Source of the DNA: Vibrio pacinii DSM 19139
GTDB lineage: Bacteria; Pseudomonadota; Gammaproteobacteria; Enterobacterales; Vibrionaceae
Direction: 5' to 3'
Length of the DNA: 64,000 bases
Assembly (NCBI RefSeq): GCF_000711795.1
Contig: NZ_JONH01000020.1
Coordinates: forward strand, 1-64,000
Part shown: piece by piece, positions 10,907 through 24,262 of the stretch
Layout: every line of letters starts with the position of its first letter
How positions within the stretch are numbered: the first letter of the stretch is position 1
Notes under the pieces: model-generated
What the model saw: only the letters and a program-made list of their open reading frames with translations
Told to the model about the DNA's origin: nothing
The model's database searches: none
Program-made: the position numbers and the translations under genes

Positions 10907-12268
10907 TTACTTTTGCTTTACCGGGCGCTGCCAACCTGTAATTTTGCGCTCTTTAGCACGTGTGATGACTAACTCACCTTGAGCCACATCTTTAGTTAAT
11001 GTGGTGCCAGCACCAATTGTGGCGCCGTCAGCAATTGTCACTGGCGCAACCAGCTGACTGTCAGAACCAACAAAGACATCATCACCAATAATCGTCTTAA
11101 ACTTGTTCGCGCCATCGTAATTACACGTGATAACGCCTGCACCAATATTGGTCCGTTGACCAATTTCAGTATCGCCCAAATAGGTAAGATGATTCGCTTT
11201 CGAGCCTTGACCAATACGGGCGTTTTTCACTTCAACAAAGTTACCCACGTGAGAGTCGTTACGCATTTCAGCACCAGGACGCAGACGAGTGAATGGACCA
11301 ACCGTACAATCCTCACCAACCGTGGCGCCTTCAATGACACTGTATGGACGCACGATAGTGTTATCATCAATCTCACAATCTTTCAGCACACAGCCAGTAC
11401 CAATCACCACGTTATCACCAATGGTCACGTGACCTTCGATAATGACATTAGCGTCGATTTCACAATCCATACCGCACTGTAGCTCACCGCGCAAATCAAA
11501 ACGGGCTGGATCACGCAGCATAACCCCTTGTTCGAGGAGTTTTTTCGCTTGAATAGACTGGAAAGCGCGCTCGAGACGAGCCAACTGAGCGCGATCATTA
11601 ACCCCTTCCACTTCAATAGGATTAACTGGGTGCACCGCTTCAACCGCCCGACCTTCGTCATGAGCCGCAGCGATAACATCTGTCAGGTAGAATTCCCCTT
11701 GCGCATTCTGGTTATTCAAGCCTGATAACCAACGCTTAAGATCACCGCCCGTAGCAACCATCACACCCGTGTTGATCTCTTTGATTAACTTCTGCTCATC
11801 GGTGGCATCTTTTTGTTCAACGATCGCGACGACAGGGCCATTCTTACGCACAATACGGCCATAACCCATTGGGTTATCCAGTACCACAGTCAGCAGGGCA
11901 ATTCCCCCATTAGGCTGAGCATCAAGCAGGCTCTCAATCGTCTCCTCAGAGATCAGCGGCACATCACCGTACAGAACTAAGATTTTTTCATCGTCTTCAA
12001 ACTCTGCTGAGGCTTGATCAACCGCATGGCCAGTACCGAGTTGCTCGGCTTGCAGTACCCAATTCACAGACTCACTCGCAAGCTCTGCTTGCATCTGATC
12101 GCCACCATGGCCGTAAACTAAATGAATATTTTGCGCGCCTAACCCACTACAGGTATCAATCACATGCTTAACCATAGGACGACCCGCAAGGGTATGCAGT
12201 ACTTTGGGTTTATTCGAGTACATGCGAGTGCCCTTACCCGCTGCGAGAATCACCGCGCTAAATTTCAT
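10907..12268 (-). CDS. glmU: Bifunctional GlcN-1-P acetyltransferase / GlcNAc-1-P uridyltransferase GlmU
   Basis: Makes UDP-GlcNAc for peptidoglycan and LPS. The N-terminal uridyltransferase domain (residues 1-228) has the nucleotide-binding [18 protein letters not shown] at residues 8-25. The C-terminal left-handed beta helix (about 250-450) is visible as repeated hexapeptides ([20 protein letters not shown]) and carries acetyltransferase activity. The 453-residue length is close to E. coli GlmU (456). It lies downstream of atpC as in E. coli, but a terminator and about 148 bp separate them, so it is probably transcribed independently. Confidence 0.97.
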   Translation of the reverse strand: MKFSAVILAAGKGTRMYSNKPKVLHTLAGRPMVKHVIDTCSGLGAQNIHLVYGHGGDQMQAELASESVNWVLQAEQLGTGHAVDQASAEFEDDEKILVLYGDVPLISEETIESLLDAQPNGGIALLTVVLDNPMGYGRIVRKNGPVVAIVEQKDATDEQKLIKEINTGVMVATGGDLKRWLSGLNNQNAQGEFYLTDVIAAAHDEGRAVEAVHPVNPIEVEGVNDRAQLARLERAFQSIQAKKLLEQGVMLRDPARFDLRGELQCGMDCEIDANVIIEGHVTIGDNVVIGTGCVLKDCEIDDNTIVRPYSVIEGATVGEDCTVGPFTRLRPGAEMRNDSHVGNFVEVKNARIGQGSKANHLTYLGDTEIGQRTNIGAGVITCNYDGANKFKTIIGDDVFVGSDSQLVAPVTIADGATIGAGTTLTKDVAQGELVITRAKERKITGWQRPVKQK

Positions 12269-12363
12269 AAATAACCTATCAGACGTTGTTTTTTATTGAG
12301 GGGTATTCTAGACACTAATCTGAGATTAGTTAATTGATCGGGATAAATTTTCATTAAAAAATA

Positions 12364-12392
12364 AGCAAAAAGGCGGTCTTTCGACCGCCTTT
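12364..12392 (-). terminator. Terminator of the atp operon
   Basis: On the minus strand AAAGGCGGTC-GAAA-GACCGCCTTTTT forms a perfect 10-bp stem with a GAAA tetraloop and a T tail, 25 bp after atpC. Confidence 0.93.
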
Positions 12393-12416
12393 GACACTTG
12401 TAAACAACGCTATTAA

Positions 12417-12839
12417 TTAACGACGTCGTTTTGTCAGCTCGATAACTCGTAGCTGAGCAATGGCTTTAGCCAGTTCACTGGCCGCTTGAGCGAAGTCCAT
12501 ATCGCCGTGCTGATTTTGGATTTTCTCCTCAGCGCGACGTTTCGCTTCTTCTGCCTTAGCTGCGTCAAGCTCTTCACCACGGATAGCGGTATCAGCCAGT
12601 ACAGTTGCTGTACTCGGCTGAATTTCCACCATGCCACCAGAAACATAAATGATTTCTTCGTGGCCGTGCTGTTTCACAATACGCACCATACCAGGCTTGA
12701 TAGCGGTCAGCAGCGGTGTGTGACCATGGAAAATACCAAGCTCACCTTCGCTACCGGTCACCTGAAACGTCTCAACTAAGCCAGAAAAGATCTTCTTCTC
12801 AGCACTGACAACGTCTAGGTGAAAGGTTATTGCTGCCAT
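12417..12839 (-). CDS. atpC: ATP synthase F1 epsilon subunit
   Basis: 140-residue rotor-stalk subunit that also inhibits ATPase activity. The N-terminal beta-sandwich ([20 protein letters not shown] ...) is followed by a charged two-helix C-terminal domain rich in Ala, Lys and Glu (about 90-140). The start has a GGAGGCGAT SD. Last gene of the operon, 18 bp after atpD. Confidence 0.96.
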   Translation of the reverse strand: MAAITFHLDVVSAEKKIFSGLVETFQVTGSEGELGIFHGHTPLLTAIKPGMVRIVKQHGHEEIIYVSGGMVEIQPSTATVLADTAIRGEELDAAKAEEAKRRAEEKIQNQHGDMDFAQAASELAKAIAQLRVIELTKRRR

Positions 12840-12857
12840 ATCGCCTCCTAGTTAGCC

Positions 12858-14276
<1,419 letters not shown>

Positions 14277-14296
14277 CTATTTCGTTTTACCTAAGC

Positions 14297-15163
14297 TTAA
14301 ACCGCTGCAGCACCTGAAACGATTTCTGACAGTTCTTGTGTAATCGCCGCCTGACGGGCTTTGTTATACACAAGTTCTAAGTCTTCAATCAGGTTACTTG
14401 CGTTGTCTGTTGCAGCTTTCATCGCAATCATTCGAGCCGCTTGCTCACAAGCAAGGTTCTCGACTACACCTTGGTAAACCTGAGACTCTACATAACGCAC
14501 TAACAGTGTATCGAGTAGAGGTTTTGGTTCAGGCTCATAGATGTAGTCCCATGAATGCTCACGCTGCATCTCTTCGCTATCTGATTTAGGCAAAGGTAGC
14601 AATTGATCGATCGTTGGTTGTTGAACCATGGTGTTCACAAATTTGTTGAACACTACATACAGACGGTCCAATTCACCTTCATCGTATTTCTTCAGCATTA
14701 CGCTTACAGAACCGATTAGGTCTTCAAGGCTTGGGTTATCACCCAGACCAGAAACCTGAGCAGCGACTTTCGCGCCACTGTTATTGAAGAAGCCTGTTGC
14801 TTTTGAACCGATAACGGCCAATTCAACTTCAGCACCCTTCTGTTTCCAAGCCTGCATGTCTGTAATCGCTTTTTTGAACACGTTAATGTTCAAGCCGCCA
14901 CACAAGCCACGGTCTGTAGAAACGATGATGTAACCAACTCGCTTCGCTTCACGCTCTTCTAGGTACGAATGACGGTACTCTAGATTCGCGTTAGCTACGT
15001 GACCGATCACTTTACGCATTGTTTCAGCGTATGGACGAGAGGACTCCATGGCGTCTTGAGAACGACGCATTTTTGAAGCCGCTACCATTTCCATCGCTTT
15101 CGTAATTTTCTGCGTGCTTTTAACACTACCGATTTTATTACGTATCTCTTTTGCGCCGGCCAT
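14297..15163 (-). CDS. atpG: ATP synthase F1 gamma subunit
   Basis: 288-residue central shaft that couples rotor rotation to catalysis. The N-terminal helix [20 protein letters not shown] and the C-terminal helix ([20 protein letters not shown]) form the coiled-coil shaft. The conserved DRGLCGGLN lies near residue 84. Its length equals that of the E. coli protein. Confidence 0.97.
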   Translation of the reverse strand: MAGAKEIRNKIGSVKSTQKITKAMEMVAASKMRRSQDAMESSRPYAETMRKVIGHVANANLEYRHSYLEEREAKRVGYIIVSTDRGLCGGLNINVFKKAITDMQAWKQKGAEVELAVIGSKATGFFNNSGAKVAAQVSGLGDNPSLEDLIGSVSVMLKKYDEGELDRLYVVFNKFVNTMVQQPTIDQLLPLPKSDSEEMQREHSWDYIYEPEPKPLLDTLLVRYVESQVYQGVVENLACEQAARMIAMKAATDNASNLIEDLELVYNKARQAAITQELSEIVSGAAAV

Positions 15164-15206
15164 CGTTACTCTCCATTAGTTGGTGGCAGAGACTGCCACC
15201 GACCTA

Positions 15207-16748
15207 TTACCAAGTTTGGGTTGCTATGAAGTCGTCCGTCAGCTTCTTAAGCTGCGCTTCAACTTCATCATTGTAAGCACCCGTCTTGTCGATCTCAGCT
15301 GCAAATTCAGCGTATTGACCGCGAGCATACGATAGTAGAGCCGCTTCGAAATCTAGCAGTTTGTTAAGTTGCACATCTGCCAAATAACCGCGCTCTGCCG
15401 CAAAGATAACTAGAGCTTGATCAAAGACAGACATAGGAGCGTACTGCTTCTGCTTCATTAGCTCTGTTACTTTTTGACCATGGTCTAGCTGTTTCTTTGT
15501 CGCTTCATCAAGGTCAGACGAGAACTGGGCGAAAGCCGCAAGTTCACGGTACTGAGCTAGTGCTGTACGGATACCGCCAGATAGCTTCTTGATGATTTTC
15601 GTTTGCGCTGAACCACCTACACGAGATACTGAGATACCTGGGTCAACCGCTGGGCGTACGCCGGCGTTGAATAGCTCAGTTTGTAGGAAGATCTGACCAT
15701 CGGTAATCGAGATTACGTTAGTCGGTACGAATGCTGAAACGTCACCAGCTTGAGTTTCGATGATAGGAAGAGCAGTTAAAGAACCGGTCTTACCTTTCAC
15801 TTCACCGTTAGTGAAACGCTCTACGTACACTTCACTTACACGAGCAGCACGCTCTAGTAGGCGAGAGTGGAGGTAGAAGACATCCCCAGGGAACGCTTCA
15901 CGGCCAGGTGGACGTTTTAGTAGTAGAGAGATCTGACGGTAAGCAACAGCTTGCTTAGATAGATCATCATAAACAATCAGTGCGTCTTCACCGCGATCGC
16001 GGAAGTATTCACCCATCGCACAACCTGCGTATGGCGCTAGATATTGTAGCGCTGCAGATTCAGAAGCTGATGCAACAACAACGATAGTGTTTGCTAACGC
16101 GCCATGCTCTTCCAGTTTGCGAACTACGTTGGCAATAGTCGATGCTTTCTGACCGATTGCTACGTAGATTGAGTAAATACCAGAGTTTTTCTGGTTGATG
16201 ATCGCATCGATCGCCATCGCTGTTTTACCAGTCTGACGGTCACCGATTACAAGTTCACGTTGACCACGACCGATAGGGATCATTGAGTCAACAGATTTGT
16301 AACCAGTTTGCACAGGCTGATCTACCGATTTACGGTCGATTACACCTGGTGCGATCATTTCTACAGGCGAAGACTGTTTCGCTTCGATTGGACCTTTACC
16401 ATCAATAGGCTCACCTAGCGTGTTAACCACACGACCAAGCATTTCAGGACCAACTGGTACTTCAAGAATACGACCAGTACCTGTAACTTTCATGCCTTCC
16501 TTAAGGTCAGCATATGGGCCCATTACAACCGCACCAACCGAGTCACGCTCAAGGTTAAGTGCTAGTGCATAACGGCCATTCGGTAATTCAATCATTTCAC
16601 CTTGCATCACGTCCGCTAGGCCGTGGATGCGGATGATACCATCACTTACCGAGATGATAGTACCTTCGTTGCGAGCTTCACTAACAACTTCGAATGACTC
16701 GATGCGTTGTTTGATTAGATCGCTAATTTCCGTGGAATTAAGTTGCAT
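15207..16748 (-). CDS. atpA: ATP synthase F1 alpha subunit
   Basis: 513-residue non-catalytic nucleotide-binding subunit, the same length as E. coli AtpA. The Walker A motif GDRQTGKT lies near residue 169, and the conserved [15 protein letters not shown] segment appears as [14 protein letters not shown] near residue 374. The start [17 protein letters not shown] is supported by GGAG five bases upstream. A longer reading from 16778 would overlap atpH further and includes non-conserved residues. Confidence 0.97.
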   Translation of the reverse strand: MQLNSTEISDLIKQRIESFEVVSEARNEGTIISVSDGIIRIHGLADVMQGEMIELPNGRYALALNLERDSVGAVVMGPYADLKEGMKVTGTGRILEVPVGPEMLGRVVNTLGEPIDGKGPIEAKQSSPVEMIAPGVIDRKSVDQPVQTGYKSVDSMIPIGRGQRELVIGDRQTGKTAMAIDAIINQKNSGIYSIYVAIGQKASTIANVVRKLEEHGALANTIVVVASASESAALQYLAPYAGCAMGEYFRDRGEDALIVYDDLSKQAVAYRQISLLLKRPPGREAFPGDVFYLHSRLLERAARVSEVYVERFTNGEVKGKTGSLTALPIIETQAGDVSAFVPTNVISITDGQIFLQTELFNAGVRPAVDPGISVSRVGGSAQTKIIKKLSGGIRTALAQYRELAAFAQFSSDLDEATKKQLDHGQKVTELMKQKQYAPMSVFDQALVIFAAERGYLADVQLNKLLDFEAALLSYARGQYAEFAAEIDKTGAYNDEVEAQLKKLTDDFIATQTW

Positions 16749-16761
16749 GCTCCAATCCCCA

Positions 16762-17295
16762 TTAAGACTGCAATACATCGCTCAGGCGGTTCAAACGACC
16801 ACGCGCTGAGTTATCGATGACTACGTCTCCGGCTCGAATTATAACCCCACCAAGTAGGGTCTCATCTACGCTGCAATTCAGCTTCACTTTACGTTCAAGA
16901 CGCTGCTCAAGTTTGCTACTGATATTCGCTAACTGTTCGTCAGAAAGTTCGCTTGCTGAAATGACATCAACATCGATCTCTTTCTCATGCTCTTGTTTAA
17001 GAGCGTAGAACTGTTCGCTTACATCAGGAAGGGCCGTTAGACGACCATTCTCAGCCATTACCTTCAACAGGTTTTGACCATGCGCATCAACTTGTTCACC
17101 ACAAACTGTCACAAATATTTCTGCTAATTTATCAGCAGATAGTGAGCTCGTTAGAAGCTCTTTAATCTGTGCGTTGTTTGCGACTTGTGCAGCAAAAGAC
17201 AACATTTGACCCCATTGGTCAAGTTGGCCTTTGTCTACGGCAAAGTCGAAGGCTGCTTTAGCATAGGGGCGTGCGATAGTAGTCAAATCAGACAT
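16762..17295 (-). CDS. atpH: ATP synthase F1 delta subunit
   Basis: 177-residue peripheral-stalk protein joining F1 to the b subunits (OSCP/delta family). The N-terminal helical bundle [20 protein letters not shown] and the C-terminal [20 protein letters not shown] are the two family signatures. Length equals that of E. coli AtpH. It is 13 bp before atpA. Confidence 0.96.
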   Translation of the reverse strand: MSDLTTIARPYAKAAFDFAVDKGQLDQWGQMLSFAAQVANNAQIKELLTSSLSADKLAEIFVTVCGEQVDAHGQNLLKVMAENGRLTALPDVSEQFYALKQEHEKEIDVDVISASELSDEQLANISSKLEQRLERKVKLNCSVDETLLGGVIIRAGDVVIDNSARGRLNRLSDVLQS

Positions 17296-17309
17296 ATGCG
17301 CCCCCAGAC

Positions 17310-17780
17310 TTAAAGTTTTGCAGTAATGTTGTCAAGAATATCTTTTTGCGCATCTTTATCGATTGAACGCTCAAGGATTTTCTCAGCACCAGCTACAGCC
17401 AGAGTTGCAACTTGTTTGCGCAGCTCATCGCGCGCGCGGTTGCGTTCAGCTTCAAGTTCAGCTTCAGCTTGAGTAAGGATTTTTTTACGCTCAATTTGAG
17501 CTTCCTCACGGGCTTCGTCTAAAATTTGACCTTTACGCTTATTTGCTTGCTCGATGATCTCAGTTGCTGTGCGCTTCGCTTCTTTCAACTGGTCAGAAGC
17601 GTTGGCTTGTGCCAGGTTCAAGTCTTTTGCAGCACGTTCTGCTGCTTGTAGACCGTCAGCAATTTTCTTCTGACGTTCTTCAATTGCTTGCATCAATGGC
17701 GGCCATACATATTTCATGCAGAACCACACAAACAGTGCAAACGAGAATGCTTGACCTAGCAGAGTTGCGTTCATATTCAC
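17310..17780 (-). CDS. atpF: ATP synthase Fo b subunit
   Basis: 156-residue peripheral-stalk subunit with one N-terminal membrane helix (about 5-25, ending [10 protein letters not shown]) and a long, highly charged coiled coil. The reading [10 protein letters not shown] starts at GTG, as E. coli atpF also does, with the same 156-residue length; an ATG two codons in is the alternative. Two copies dimerise. Confidence 0.96.
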   Translation of the reverse strand: MNMNATLLGQAFSFALFVWFCMKYVWPPLMQAIEERQKKIADGLQAAERAAKDLNLAQANASDQLKEAKRTATEIIEQANKRKGQILDEAREEAQIERKKILTQAEAELEAERNRARDELRKQVATLAVAGAEKILERSIDKDAQKDILDNITAKL

Positions 17781-17852
17781 AACAGCTACCCCTTCTATTC
17801 GGACTAAGTGTTAATCAACGACAAACCGAAGTTTGCCCACAGTTAAAAGTGA

Positions 17853-18152
<300 letters not shown>

Positions 18153-18166
18153 TTAAAAAAATAAAA

Positions 18167-18982
<816 letters not shown>

Positions 18983-18987
18983 TCATC

Positions 18988-19377
18988 CTATTTTTTGTTG
19001 TTAATGAATAGCACTGGCGCACAGATATTAATACCTAGAGCCAGCAAATAGGTTAGCTTGAGGGGAACAAGTTCCACCTGCATATACATGTAGACAACGG
19101 TGAAAAGAGCGACCGTGATGAGAATTTTAAGTACTTCGCCTGTATAGAAAGAAGCCGCGACTCGCTTTGCAGCACGAGCTCCACTAAACATAAAAGCACA
19201 CAGCGCAAAAACTGCATTGGCAATGACAAAAATGCCACCCCCAATCAGCGCTGAAAGTCCCCATTCAGCATTCACAGCAACTGCCATTCCTGCTGCCAAT
19301 AGTGTAACCGCGCCAAGCTGGATCATTAACAATCGCTTTGCAAGCTCTCGTCCTGGTCTAGCTAACGCCGCTACCAT
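18988..19377 (-). CDS. atpI: ATP synthase assembly-associated protein AtpI
   Basis: 129-residue protein with four hydrophobic segments, at the head of the atp operon. AtpI proteins help c-ring assembly or Mg2+ supply but are not part of the final enzyme. Conservation is low, so the call rests on size, topology, LIGGGIFVIANAVFA and position directly before atpB. Confidence 0.9.
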   Translation of the reverse strand: MVAALARPGRELAKRLLMIQLGAVTLLAAGMAVAVNAEWGLSALIGGGIFVIANAVFALCAFMFSGARAAKRVAASFYTGEVLKILITVALFTVVYMYMQVELVPLKLTYLLALGINICAPVLFINNKK

Positions 19378-19438
19378 GTATTCGTACCTTGAGTAAAATC
19401 CACAGCTTTACTACCTCTGGGCTGGGAAATTGGCGAAA

Positions 19439-19466
19439 ATTATACGGTGAGTCGAACTGATTGCAA
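19439..19466 (-). promoter_or_regulatory. atp operon promoter
   Basis: On the minus strand TTGCAA (19461-19466), a 16-bp spacer and TATAAT (19439-19444) lie about 62 bp upstream of atpI. There is no other strong promoter in the 186-bp atpI-parB gap. Confidence 0.72.
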
Positions 19467-19537
19467 TTAAAACACCGCAAAAAGTTACAATTTTGTTTAC
19501 AAACCGACAACTTTCGCACAAAAATTATTTTTTTACA

Positions 19538-19559
19538 TAATTGATTGAGATCAATTATC
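19538..19559 (-). terminator. AT-rich hairpin after parB (weak terminator)
   Basis: On the minus strand ATAATTGA, a short loop and TCAATTAT are followed by GTAAAAAAATAATTTTT, right after the parB stop. The stem is AT-only, so termination may be inefficient. Confidence 0.35.
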
Positions 19560-19563
19560 TCAT

Positions 19564-20445
19564 TTAGCCTTCAAGCTTGGCAATAAGTTGCTCTAATTTG
19601 TGAGGTTCATCAAGACTAATCGTCACCTTTGACTTGCCATCGTTAGCCCTCACAATTGCAACCTTTGCACCGAGCATTTCACTTAATTTTTGTGATATTT
19701 GTTGTGCCTCAGTGTCTTCTGCCACGCTTTTTGCTTCAGGCTCAGGCTGTAAGCATTTTTTCACTAATTGCTCAGCTTGACGCACCGTCATTTTTTTCTT
19801 TGCCACCTGCAAGGCAATGTCGACTTGTTGCTCGCCTTCTAGCGCTAACAGAGCTCGAGCATGGCCCATATCAAGCTGCTTAGTCGAAACCAGACTTTTT
19901 ACGTCGTCTTCAAGTTGATTAAGGCGTAGTAAATTACTCACCGCCGCACGCGATTTACCAATCACATCCGCTACTTGCTGATGGGTAAGATGAAACTCTT
20001 CTTGCAAACGATCCAGTGCAACCGCTTCTTCGATTGCATTAAGATCCTCACGCTGAATATTTTCGATCAATGCCATCGCGATCGCCGCGCGATCCGCCAC
20101 ATTTTTGATCACACAGGGAACTTGTTTAAGTCCTGCTTTGCGTGCCGCGCGCCAACGACGCTCACCCGCGATAATTTCAAATTTGTCGCTCTCAACCTGA
20201 CGAACCACGATAGGTTGGATAATCCCCTGTGACTCAATCGACGCGGCAAGTTCTTCCAGCGCTTCTGGTTCCATCTCTTTGCGCGGCTGATAAATACCCG
20301 GCTTCAAACTGTTAATATTTAAATCTGTCAGTTGGCCATCCGATGAAAGTTCTTGGCTGTGAATAGCACTTTGCTGTTTTTCACGCGCGAGTGAACTTGT
20401 CGAAAGCAGAGCATCAAGTCCTTTACCTAAACCACGTTTAGACAT
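19564..20445 (-). CDS. parB: Chromosome partitioning protein ParB
   Basis: 293-residue CTP-dependent DNA clamp that loads at parS and spreads. The N-terminal CTPase domain contains SLKPGIYQPRKEMEPEAL (about 46-63), GIIQPIVVR and GERRWRAARKAGL (about 93-105). The HTH domain (about 140-190, HQQVADVIGKSRAAVSNLLR) binds parS and the C-terminal part dimerises. It is 26 bp downstream of parA. Proximity to oriC matches ParB1 of Vibrio chromosome 1. Confidence 0.96.
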   Translation of the reverse strand: MSKRGLGKGLDALLSTSSLAREKQQSAIHSQELSSDGQLTDLNINSLKPGIYQPRKEMEPEALEELAASIESQGIIQPIVVRQVESDKFEIIAGERRWRAARKAGLKQVPCVIKNVADRAAIAMALIENIQREDLNAIEEAVALDRLQEEFHLTHQQVADVIGKSRAAVSNLLRLNQLEDDVKSLVSTKQLDMGHARALLALEGEQQVDIALQVAKKKMTVRQAEQLVKKCLQPEPEAKSVAEDTEAQQISQKLSEMLGAKVAIVRANDGKSKVTISLDEPHKLEQLIAKLEG

Positions 20446-20471
20446 GAGATGGAATTCCTTTGGTTATGGTT

Positions 20472-21245
20472 TTATGCAGGGATTTCTTCGCGACGTAACA
20501 TCTCGCCTGCGAGGGCCAAATACGCTTTGGCACCCGCCGAGTACTTATCGTAATGCATGGCTGGCTTGCCGTGACTTGGCGCTTCAGCCAATCGAACATT
20601 ACGAGGAATAACCGTGCGATACACCTTGTTACCAAAGTGCTTTTTCAATTGGTCAGAGACTTCGTTTGACAGTCTGTTGCGAGGATCATACATAGTGCGC
20701 AATAAGCCCTCGATTTTTAGATTTTCGTTAACAACAGCCGCAAGTTTACTGATCGTATCCATCAACGCGGTTAAACCTTCGAGTGCAAAGTACTCACACT
20801 GCATTGGCACCAAAACCGAATCGGCTGCGGCCATAGCGTTGATTGTAAGGAGATTTAGAGAGGGAGGACAATCGATAAAGATGAAATCATAGTTATCACG
20901 AACTGCGGCAAGCGCGTGCTTTAAACGCACTTCGCGAGCAAACACTTCCATTAATTTGATTTCTGCGGCCGTCACATCGCCGTTCGCCGCGATTAAATCG
21001 TAGTTCCCGGATGTTTTACGACAGACGACATCGTCAAATGAGACATCCTCAACCAGTAATTCATAAGCGGTGGCATCGACTTGGTACTTGTCTACACCAC
21101 TGGCCATGGTTGCATTACCTTGTGGGTCGAGATCTATCACTAAGACCTTACGCTTGGTCGCAGCCATTGAGGCGGCCAAGTTGACACATGTTGTTGTTTT
21201 ACCAACTCCGCCTTTCTGATTGGCGATCGCTACGATTTTTCCCAC
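20472..21245 (-). CDS. parA: Chromosome partitioning ATPase ParA
   Basis: 257-residue deviant Walker ATPase that segregates and anchors the origin with ParB. The motif KGGVGKTT is at residues 10-17, LVIDLDPQGNATMASG lies near 38, and FIFIDCPPSL near 115. The start is a GTG (residues GKIVAIANQKGG) with GAGG 7 nt upstream. An earlier in-frame ATG would run 85 nt into rsmG and add 33 unrelated residues. It is 14 bp after rsmG. Confidence 0.95.
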   Translation of the reverse strand: MGKIVAIANQKGGVGKTTTCVNLAASMAATKRKVLVIDLDPQGNATMASGVDKYQVDATAYELLVEDVSFDDVVCRKTSGNYDLIAANGDVTAAEIKLMEVFAREVRLKHALAAVRDNYDFIFIDCPPSLNLLTINAMAAADSVLVPMQCEYFALEGLTALMDTISKLAAVVNENLKIEGLLRTMYDPRNRLSNEVSDQLKKHFGNKVYRTVIPRNVRLAEAPSHGKPAMHYDKYSAGAKAYLALAGEMLRREEIPA

Positions 21246-21259
21246 AATGAACCTCGTTT

Positions 21260-21892
21260 TTATTCCTTGCGCGATAAGACTACTAGATGACGCTCGCCTT
21301 CCAATTGAGGAACATTCAAAGCTTTGATGTCGATCACACAACACCAGTCAGGCAATTGCTCAATCTCACTCTGTGATAATTGACCTTTCAAGGCTAAGAA
21401 GTGCCCGCCCGACGCTTTAGGCAAGTGATGACACCACTCAACCATATCCGTCATAGACGCAAACGCGCGACTCAGTACACCATCAAACTTATCTTCAGGT
21501 TGATACTCTTCAACGCGACTTTGAATCGGGATCACATTTTTAATGCTAAGTTCATGCAGAACTTGTTTGATAAAGCGAATCCGCTTGCCCAAGCTATCAA
21601 GCAATACAAATTGTTTATCGGGGTTCATAATAGACAGCGGCACACCCGGTAAACCAGGGCCTGTACCCACATCGATAAAACGTTCGCCTTGTAAGTGGGT
21701 ACTCACAATAATGCTGTCCATGATGTGTTTAACCAGCATCTCTTCCGGGTTTCGAACCGAGGTTAGATTGTAAGCCTTGTTCCACTTGTTAAGCATTTCT
21801 ACATAACCAACCAATTGGTCACGTTGCAGATCAGAAACGGTTAAATCAGTTTGAGCAATAAGAGCGTCAAGTTGACTGCGTAGCTGAGACAT
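21260..21892 (-). CDS. rsmG: 16S rRNA (guanine-N7) methyltransferase RsmG
   Basis: 210-residue SAM-dependent enzyme that methylates G527 of 16S rRNA (formerly GidB). The SAM-binding loop is [18 protein letters not shown] near residues 70-87, preceded by [19 protein letters not shown]. Its ATG overlaps the mnmG stop codon (TAATG), so the two are translationally coupled, as is usual for gidA-gidB. Confidence 0.96.
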   Translation of the reverse strand: MSQLRSQLDALIAQTDLTVSDLQRDQLVGYVEMLNKWNKAYNLTSVRNPEEMLVKHIMDSIIVSTHLQGERFIDVGTGPGLPGVPLSIMNPDKQFVLLDSLGKRIRFIKQVLHELSIKNVIPIQSRVEEYQPEDKFDGVLSRAFASMTDMVEWCHHLPKASGGHFLALKGQLSQSEIEQLPDWCCVIDIKALNVPQLEGERHLVVLSRKE

Positions 21893-23787
21893 TATGCTTC
21901 CTCACCTTTTTTCAGCAGGCCGTGCTTTTTCAGATGCACCAGTAAAATTGAAATAGCTGCGGGAGTAATCCCCGAAATACGCGAAGCGATACCGAGCGTT
22001 TCCGGTTTAGCCTCGGTCAGTTTCGCCACCACTTCATTCGACAGCCCTTTGACTTGCGAATACTCAATATCTGTGGGTAACTTGGTATTTTCATGACGCA
22101 GCGACTTTTCGATCTCGTCTTGCTGACGCTTAATGTAACCTTCGTATTTAACTTGGATCTCGACCTGCTCAGCAGCTTGTTGATCCTCTAGTGCCGGAGC
22201 AAACTCTGCCAGTTCGGTAAGTTGGCTATAATTTATTTCAGGACGACGCAGAAGATCCTCACCACTGGCTTCACGTGCCATTGGTGTCTTAAGCAAATTA
22301 TTCAACGCATCGACGCCCGATGATTGTGGATTCATCCAGATCTCTTTCAAGCGCTGACGTTCTTTTTCCATGTTGTCGACTTTTTGGTTAAAGCGCGCCC
22401 AACGCTCGTCGTCAACCAAACCGAGTTGACGAGCTTGTTCAGTCAAACGTAAATCTGCATTATCTTCACGAAGTAACAAACGATATTCAGCGCGAGACGT
22501 GAACATGCGGTACGGTTCTTTGGTCCCCATGGTCGACAAGTCATCGATTAACACACCCATGTAAGCTTGGTCGCGCCTTGGGCTCCAGCCTTCTTTGCCT
22601 TGGCTGTGCAAGCTGGCATTTAAACCAGCCATCAAACCTTGTGCCGCCGCTTCTTCATAGCCGGTTGTACCGTTGATTTGACCGGCAAAGAACAGACCAT
22701 GGATAAATTTAGTTTCGTAGGTTTGCTTCAGGTCACGAGGATCGAAGAAATCGTATTCAATCGCATAACCCGGACGAACAATATGCGCGTTCTCAAAACC
22801 TTGCATTGAACGAACGATCTGAACTTGAACATCAAACGGTAAGCTGGTGGAAATACCATTTGGATACAGTTCGTGGGTGGTTAAACCCTCGGGTTCAATA
22901 AAAATCTGATGGCTATTTTTATCCGCAAAACGCATTACTTTGTCTTCGATAGACGGGCAGTAACGCGGACCAATACCTTCAATAACACCGGCATACATTG
23001 GGCTACGATCGAGGTTGTTGCGGATCACGTCATGAGTTTGATCATTGGTGTGCGTGATAAAACATGGGATCTGACGAGGATGTTGATCACGTCTGCCCAT
23101 GAATGAGAATACCGGCGCAGGATCGTCGCCGTGTTGAACCTCAAGCTGTGAAAAATCGACACTACGCCCATCAATGCGTGGCGGTGTTCCTGTTTTGAGA
23201 CGATCAACACGAAACGGCAGTTCTCGCAAACGATCGGCCAATGCGATCGAAGGAGGATCGCCAGCACGACCACCCGATGAGCTTTCCATTCCAATGTGGA
23301 TTTTTCCACCCAAGAAAGTCCCCACGGTAAGCACGATCGCTTTGGCATGAAAGCGCAATCCCATTTGAGTAACCACACCAACAGCACGTTCATTTTCAAC
23401 AATCAAATCATCGACAGACTGCTGGAACAGAGTCAAGTTTGGTGCATTTTCCAATGCATGACGAACATACGCTTTGTACAAAGCTCGATCTGCTTGTGCT
23501 CGTGTTGCACGAACCGCTGGACCTTTTGATGCGTTCAAAGTTCGGAATTGAATACCAGCATGATCAATGGCTCGCGCCATTAATCCGCCCATAGCATCCA
23601 CTTCTTTGACTAAGTGACCCTTGCCGATACCACCGATCGCAGGGTTACAAGACATTTGACCTAAAGTATCAATGTTGTGAGTCAGTAAAAGTGTTTTTTG
23701 CCCTGTACGAGCAGATGCGAGTGCGGCTTCCGTTCCTGCGTGACCGCCACCGACAACAATGACGTCAAAGTTTTCGTGATAAAGCAT
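21892..23787 (-). CDS. mnmG: tRNA uridine-5-carboxymethylaminomethyl modification enzyme MnmG
   Basis: 631-residue FAD-dependent enzyme that works with MnmE on wobble U34 of tRNAs (formerly GidA). The dinucleotide-binding [14 protein letters not shown] is at about residues 10-23, the GidA signature [22 protein letters not shown] lies near 45, and the tRNA-binding helical domain is C-terminal. MLYHENFDV is chosen as start because GAGGTCGG precedes it; the longer reading adds seven residues. It borders oriC, as in E. coli. Confidence 0.97.
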   Translation of the reverse strand: MLYHENFDVIVVGGGHAGTEAALASARTGQKTLLLTHNIDTLGQMSCNPAIGGIGKGHLVKEVDAMGGLMARAIDHAGIQFRTLNASKGPAVRATRAQADRALYKAYVRHALENAPNLTLFQQSVDDLIVENERAVGVVTQMGLRFHAKAIVLTVGTFLGGKIHIGMESSSGGRAGDPPSIALADRLRELPFRVDRLKTGTPPRIDGRSVDFSQLEVQHGDDPAPVFSFMGRRDQHPRQIPCFITHTNDQTHDVIRNNLDRSPMYAGVIEGIGPRYCPSIEDKVMRFADKNSHQIFIEPEGLTTHELYPNGISTSLPFDVQVQIVRSMQGFENAHIVRPGYAIEYDFFDPRDLKQTYETKFIHGLFFAGQINGTTGYEEAAAQGLMAGLNASLHSQGKEGWSPRRDQAYMGVLIDDLSTMGTKEPYRMFTSRAEYRLLLREDNADLRLTEQARQLGLVDDERWARFNQKVDNMEKERQRLKEIWMNPQSSGVDALNNLLKTPMAREASGEDLLRRPEINYSQLTELAEFAPALEDQQAAEQVEIQVKYEGYIKRQQDEIEKSLRHENTKLPTDIEYSQVKGLSNEVVAKLTEAKPETLGIASRISGITPAAISILLVHLKKHGLLKKGEEA

Positions 23788-23913
23788 GAACCGACCTCGG
23801 GTATTCAAACAGAGTTGGACAGAGAAAAGGAGCGTTATTCTACCCTCTTTCCTGAGCAGAGAAAATGGTTTTGACGCTTTTCATTTCAAGAGCTCGAAAG
23901 CTAATATATATAA

Positions 23914-23951
23914 GATCTATATAGATGATCTTTTATTAGATCTATTATTAG
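23914..23951 (+). repeat. oriC 13-mer AT-rich unwinding repeats
   Basis: Three units begin with GATCT: GATCTATATAGAT (23914), GATCTTTTATTAG (23927) and GATCTATTATTAG (23939), the last two overlapping by one base. They resemble the E. coli GATCTNTTNTTTT repeats where strands first open. Confidence 0.85.
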
Positions 23952-23964
23952 GATCGACCATATC

Positions 23965-23973
23965 TGTGGATAA
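23965..23973 (-). promoter_or_regulatory. DnaA box (R1-like)
   Basis: Minus strand TTATCCACA, the consensus high-affinity box, placed next to the 13-mers as R1 is in E. coli. Confidence 0.9.
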
Positions 23974-24070
23974 GTGATAAATGATCAACAAGATCATGGA
24001 TCTTATTAGGATCACTTCTTGTGATCCTAGCTTGATCAACAGGCTGATTGTCTGGGGACAAAAAGGGTAC

Positions 24071-24079
24071 TTATGCACA
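24071..24079 (+). promoter_or_regulatory. DnaA box (R2-like)
   Basis: TTATGCACA matches the consensus TTATNCACA. Its place corresponds to E. coli R2. Confidence 0.85.
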
Positions 24080-24105
24080 GGGGGTAAAAGTTGATCAAGT
24101 TGTTA

Positions 24106-24114
24106 TATGGATAA
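24106..24114 (-). promoter_or_regulatory. DnaA box (R3-like, one mismatch)
   Basis: Minus strand TTATCCATA, one mismatch from consensus, in the R3 position and followed by GTTGATC as in E. coli. Confidence 0.65.
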
Positions 24115-24144
24115 CTATAGGTTGATCACCGGATAACTGCCTAT

Positions 24145-24153
24145 TTATCCACA
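24145..24153 (+). promoter_or_regulatory. DnaA box (R4-like)
   Basis: TTATCCACA, perfect consensus, in the position and orientation of E. coli R4. Confidence 0.9.
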
Positions 24154-24203
24154 GTCTAAATGGTCAAAAAAGCAGCAAACAGAACACTGAGTTCGAACTT
24201 AAG

Positions 24204-24212
24204 TTATTCACA
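24204..24212 (+). promoter_or_regulatory. Additional DnaA box toward mioC
   Basis: TTATTCACA fits TTATNCACA. It lies beyond the R4 equivalent, about 50 bp from the mioC stop codon. Confidence 0.7.
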
Positions 24213-24262
24213 ATCGACAAAAGGGAGAGAATGTGGTCACCAGATTGACCACATTTAAGCGG

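Larger units (their letters stand above)
23880..24215. other. oriC: Chromosomal replication origin oriC (chromosome 1 type)
   Basis: This 475-bp gene-free stretch between mnmG and mioC has the organisation of E. coli oriC. An AT-rich unwinding region with three 13-mer-like repeats is followed by five DnaA boxes and twelve GATC Dam/SeqA sites in 23914-24127. The segment TCTATTATTAGGATCGACCA before the first DnaA box closely matches the corresponding E. coli bases next to R1. Sites for IHF and Fis are expected but I did not assign them. Confidence 0.95.

Noticed and set aside
11423..11434. GGTCACGTGACC palindrome inside glmU, considered as a parS site
   Set aside because: Only the central CACGTG matches; the flanks do not match TGTT/AACA, and the sequence encodes conserved hexapeptide repeat residues.
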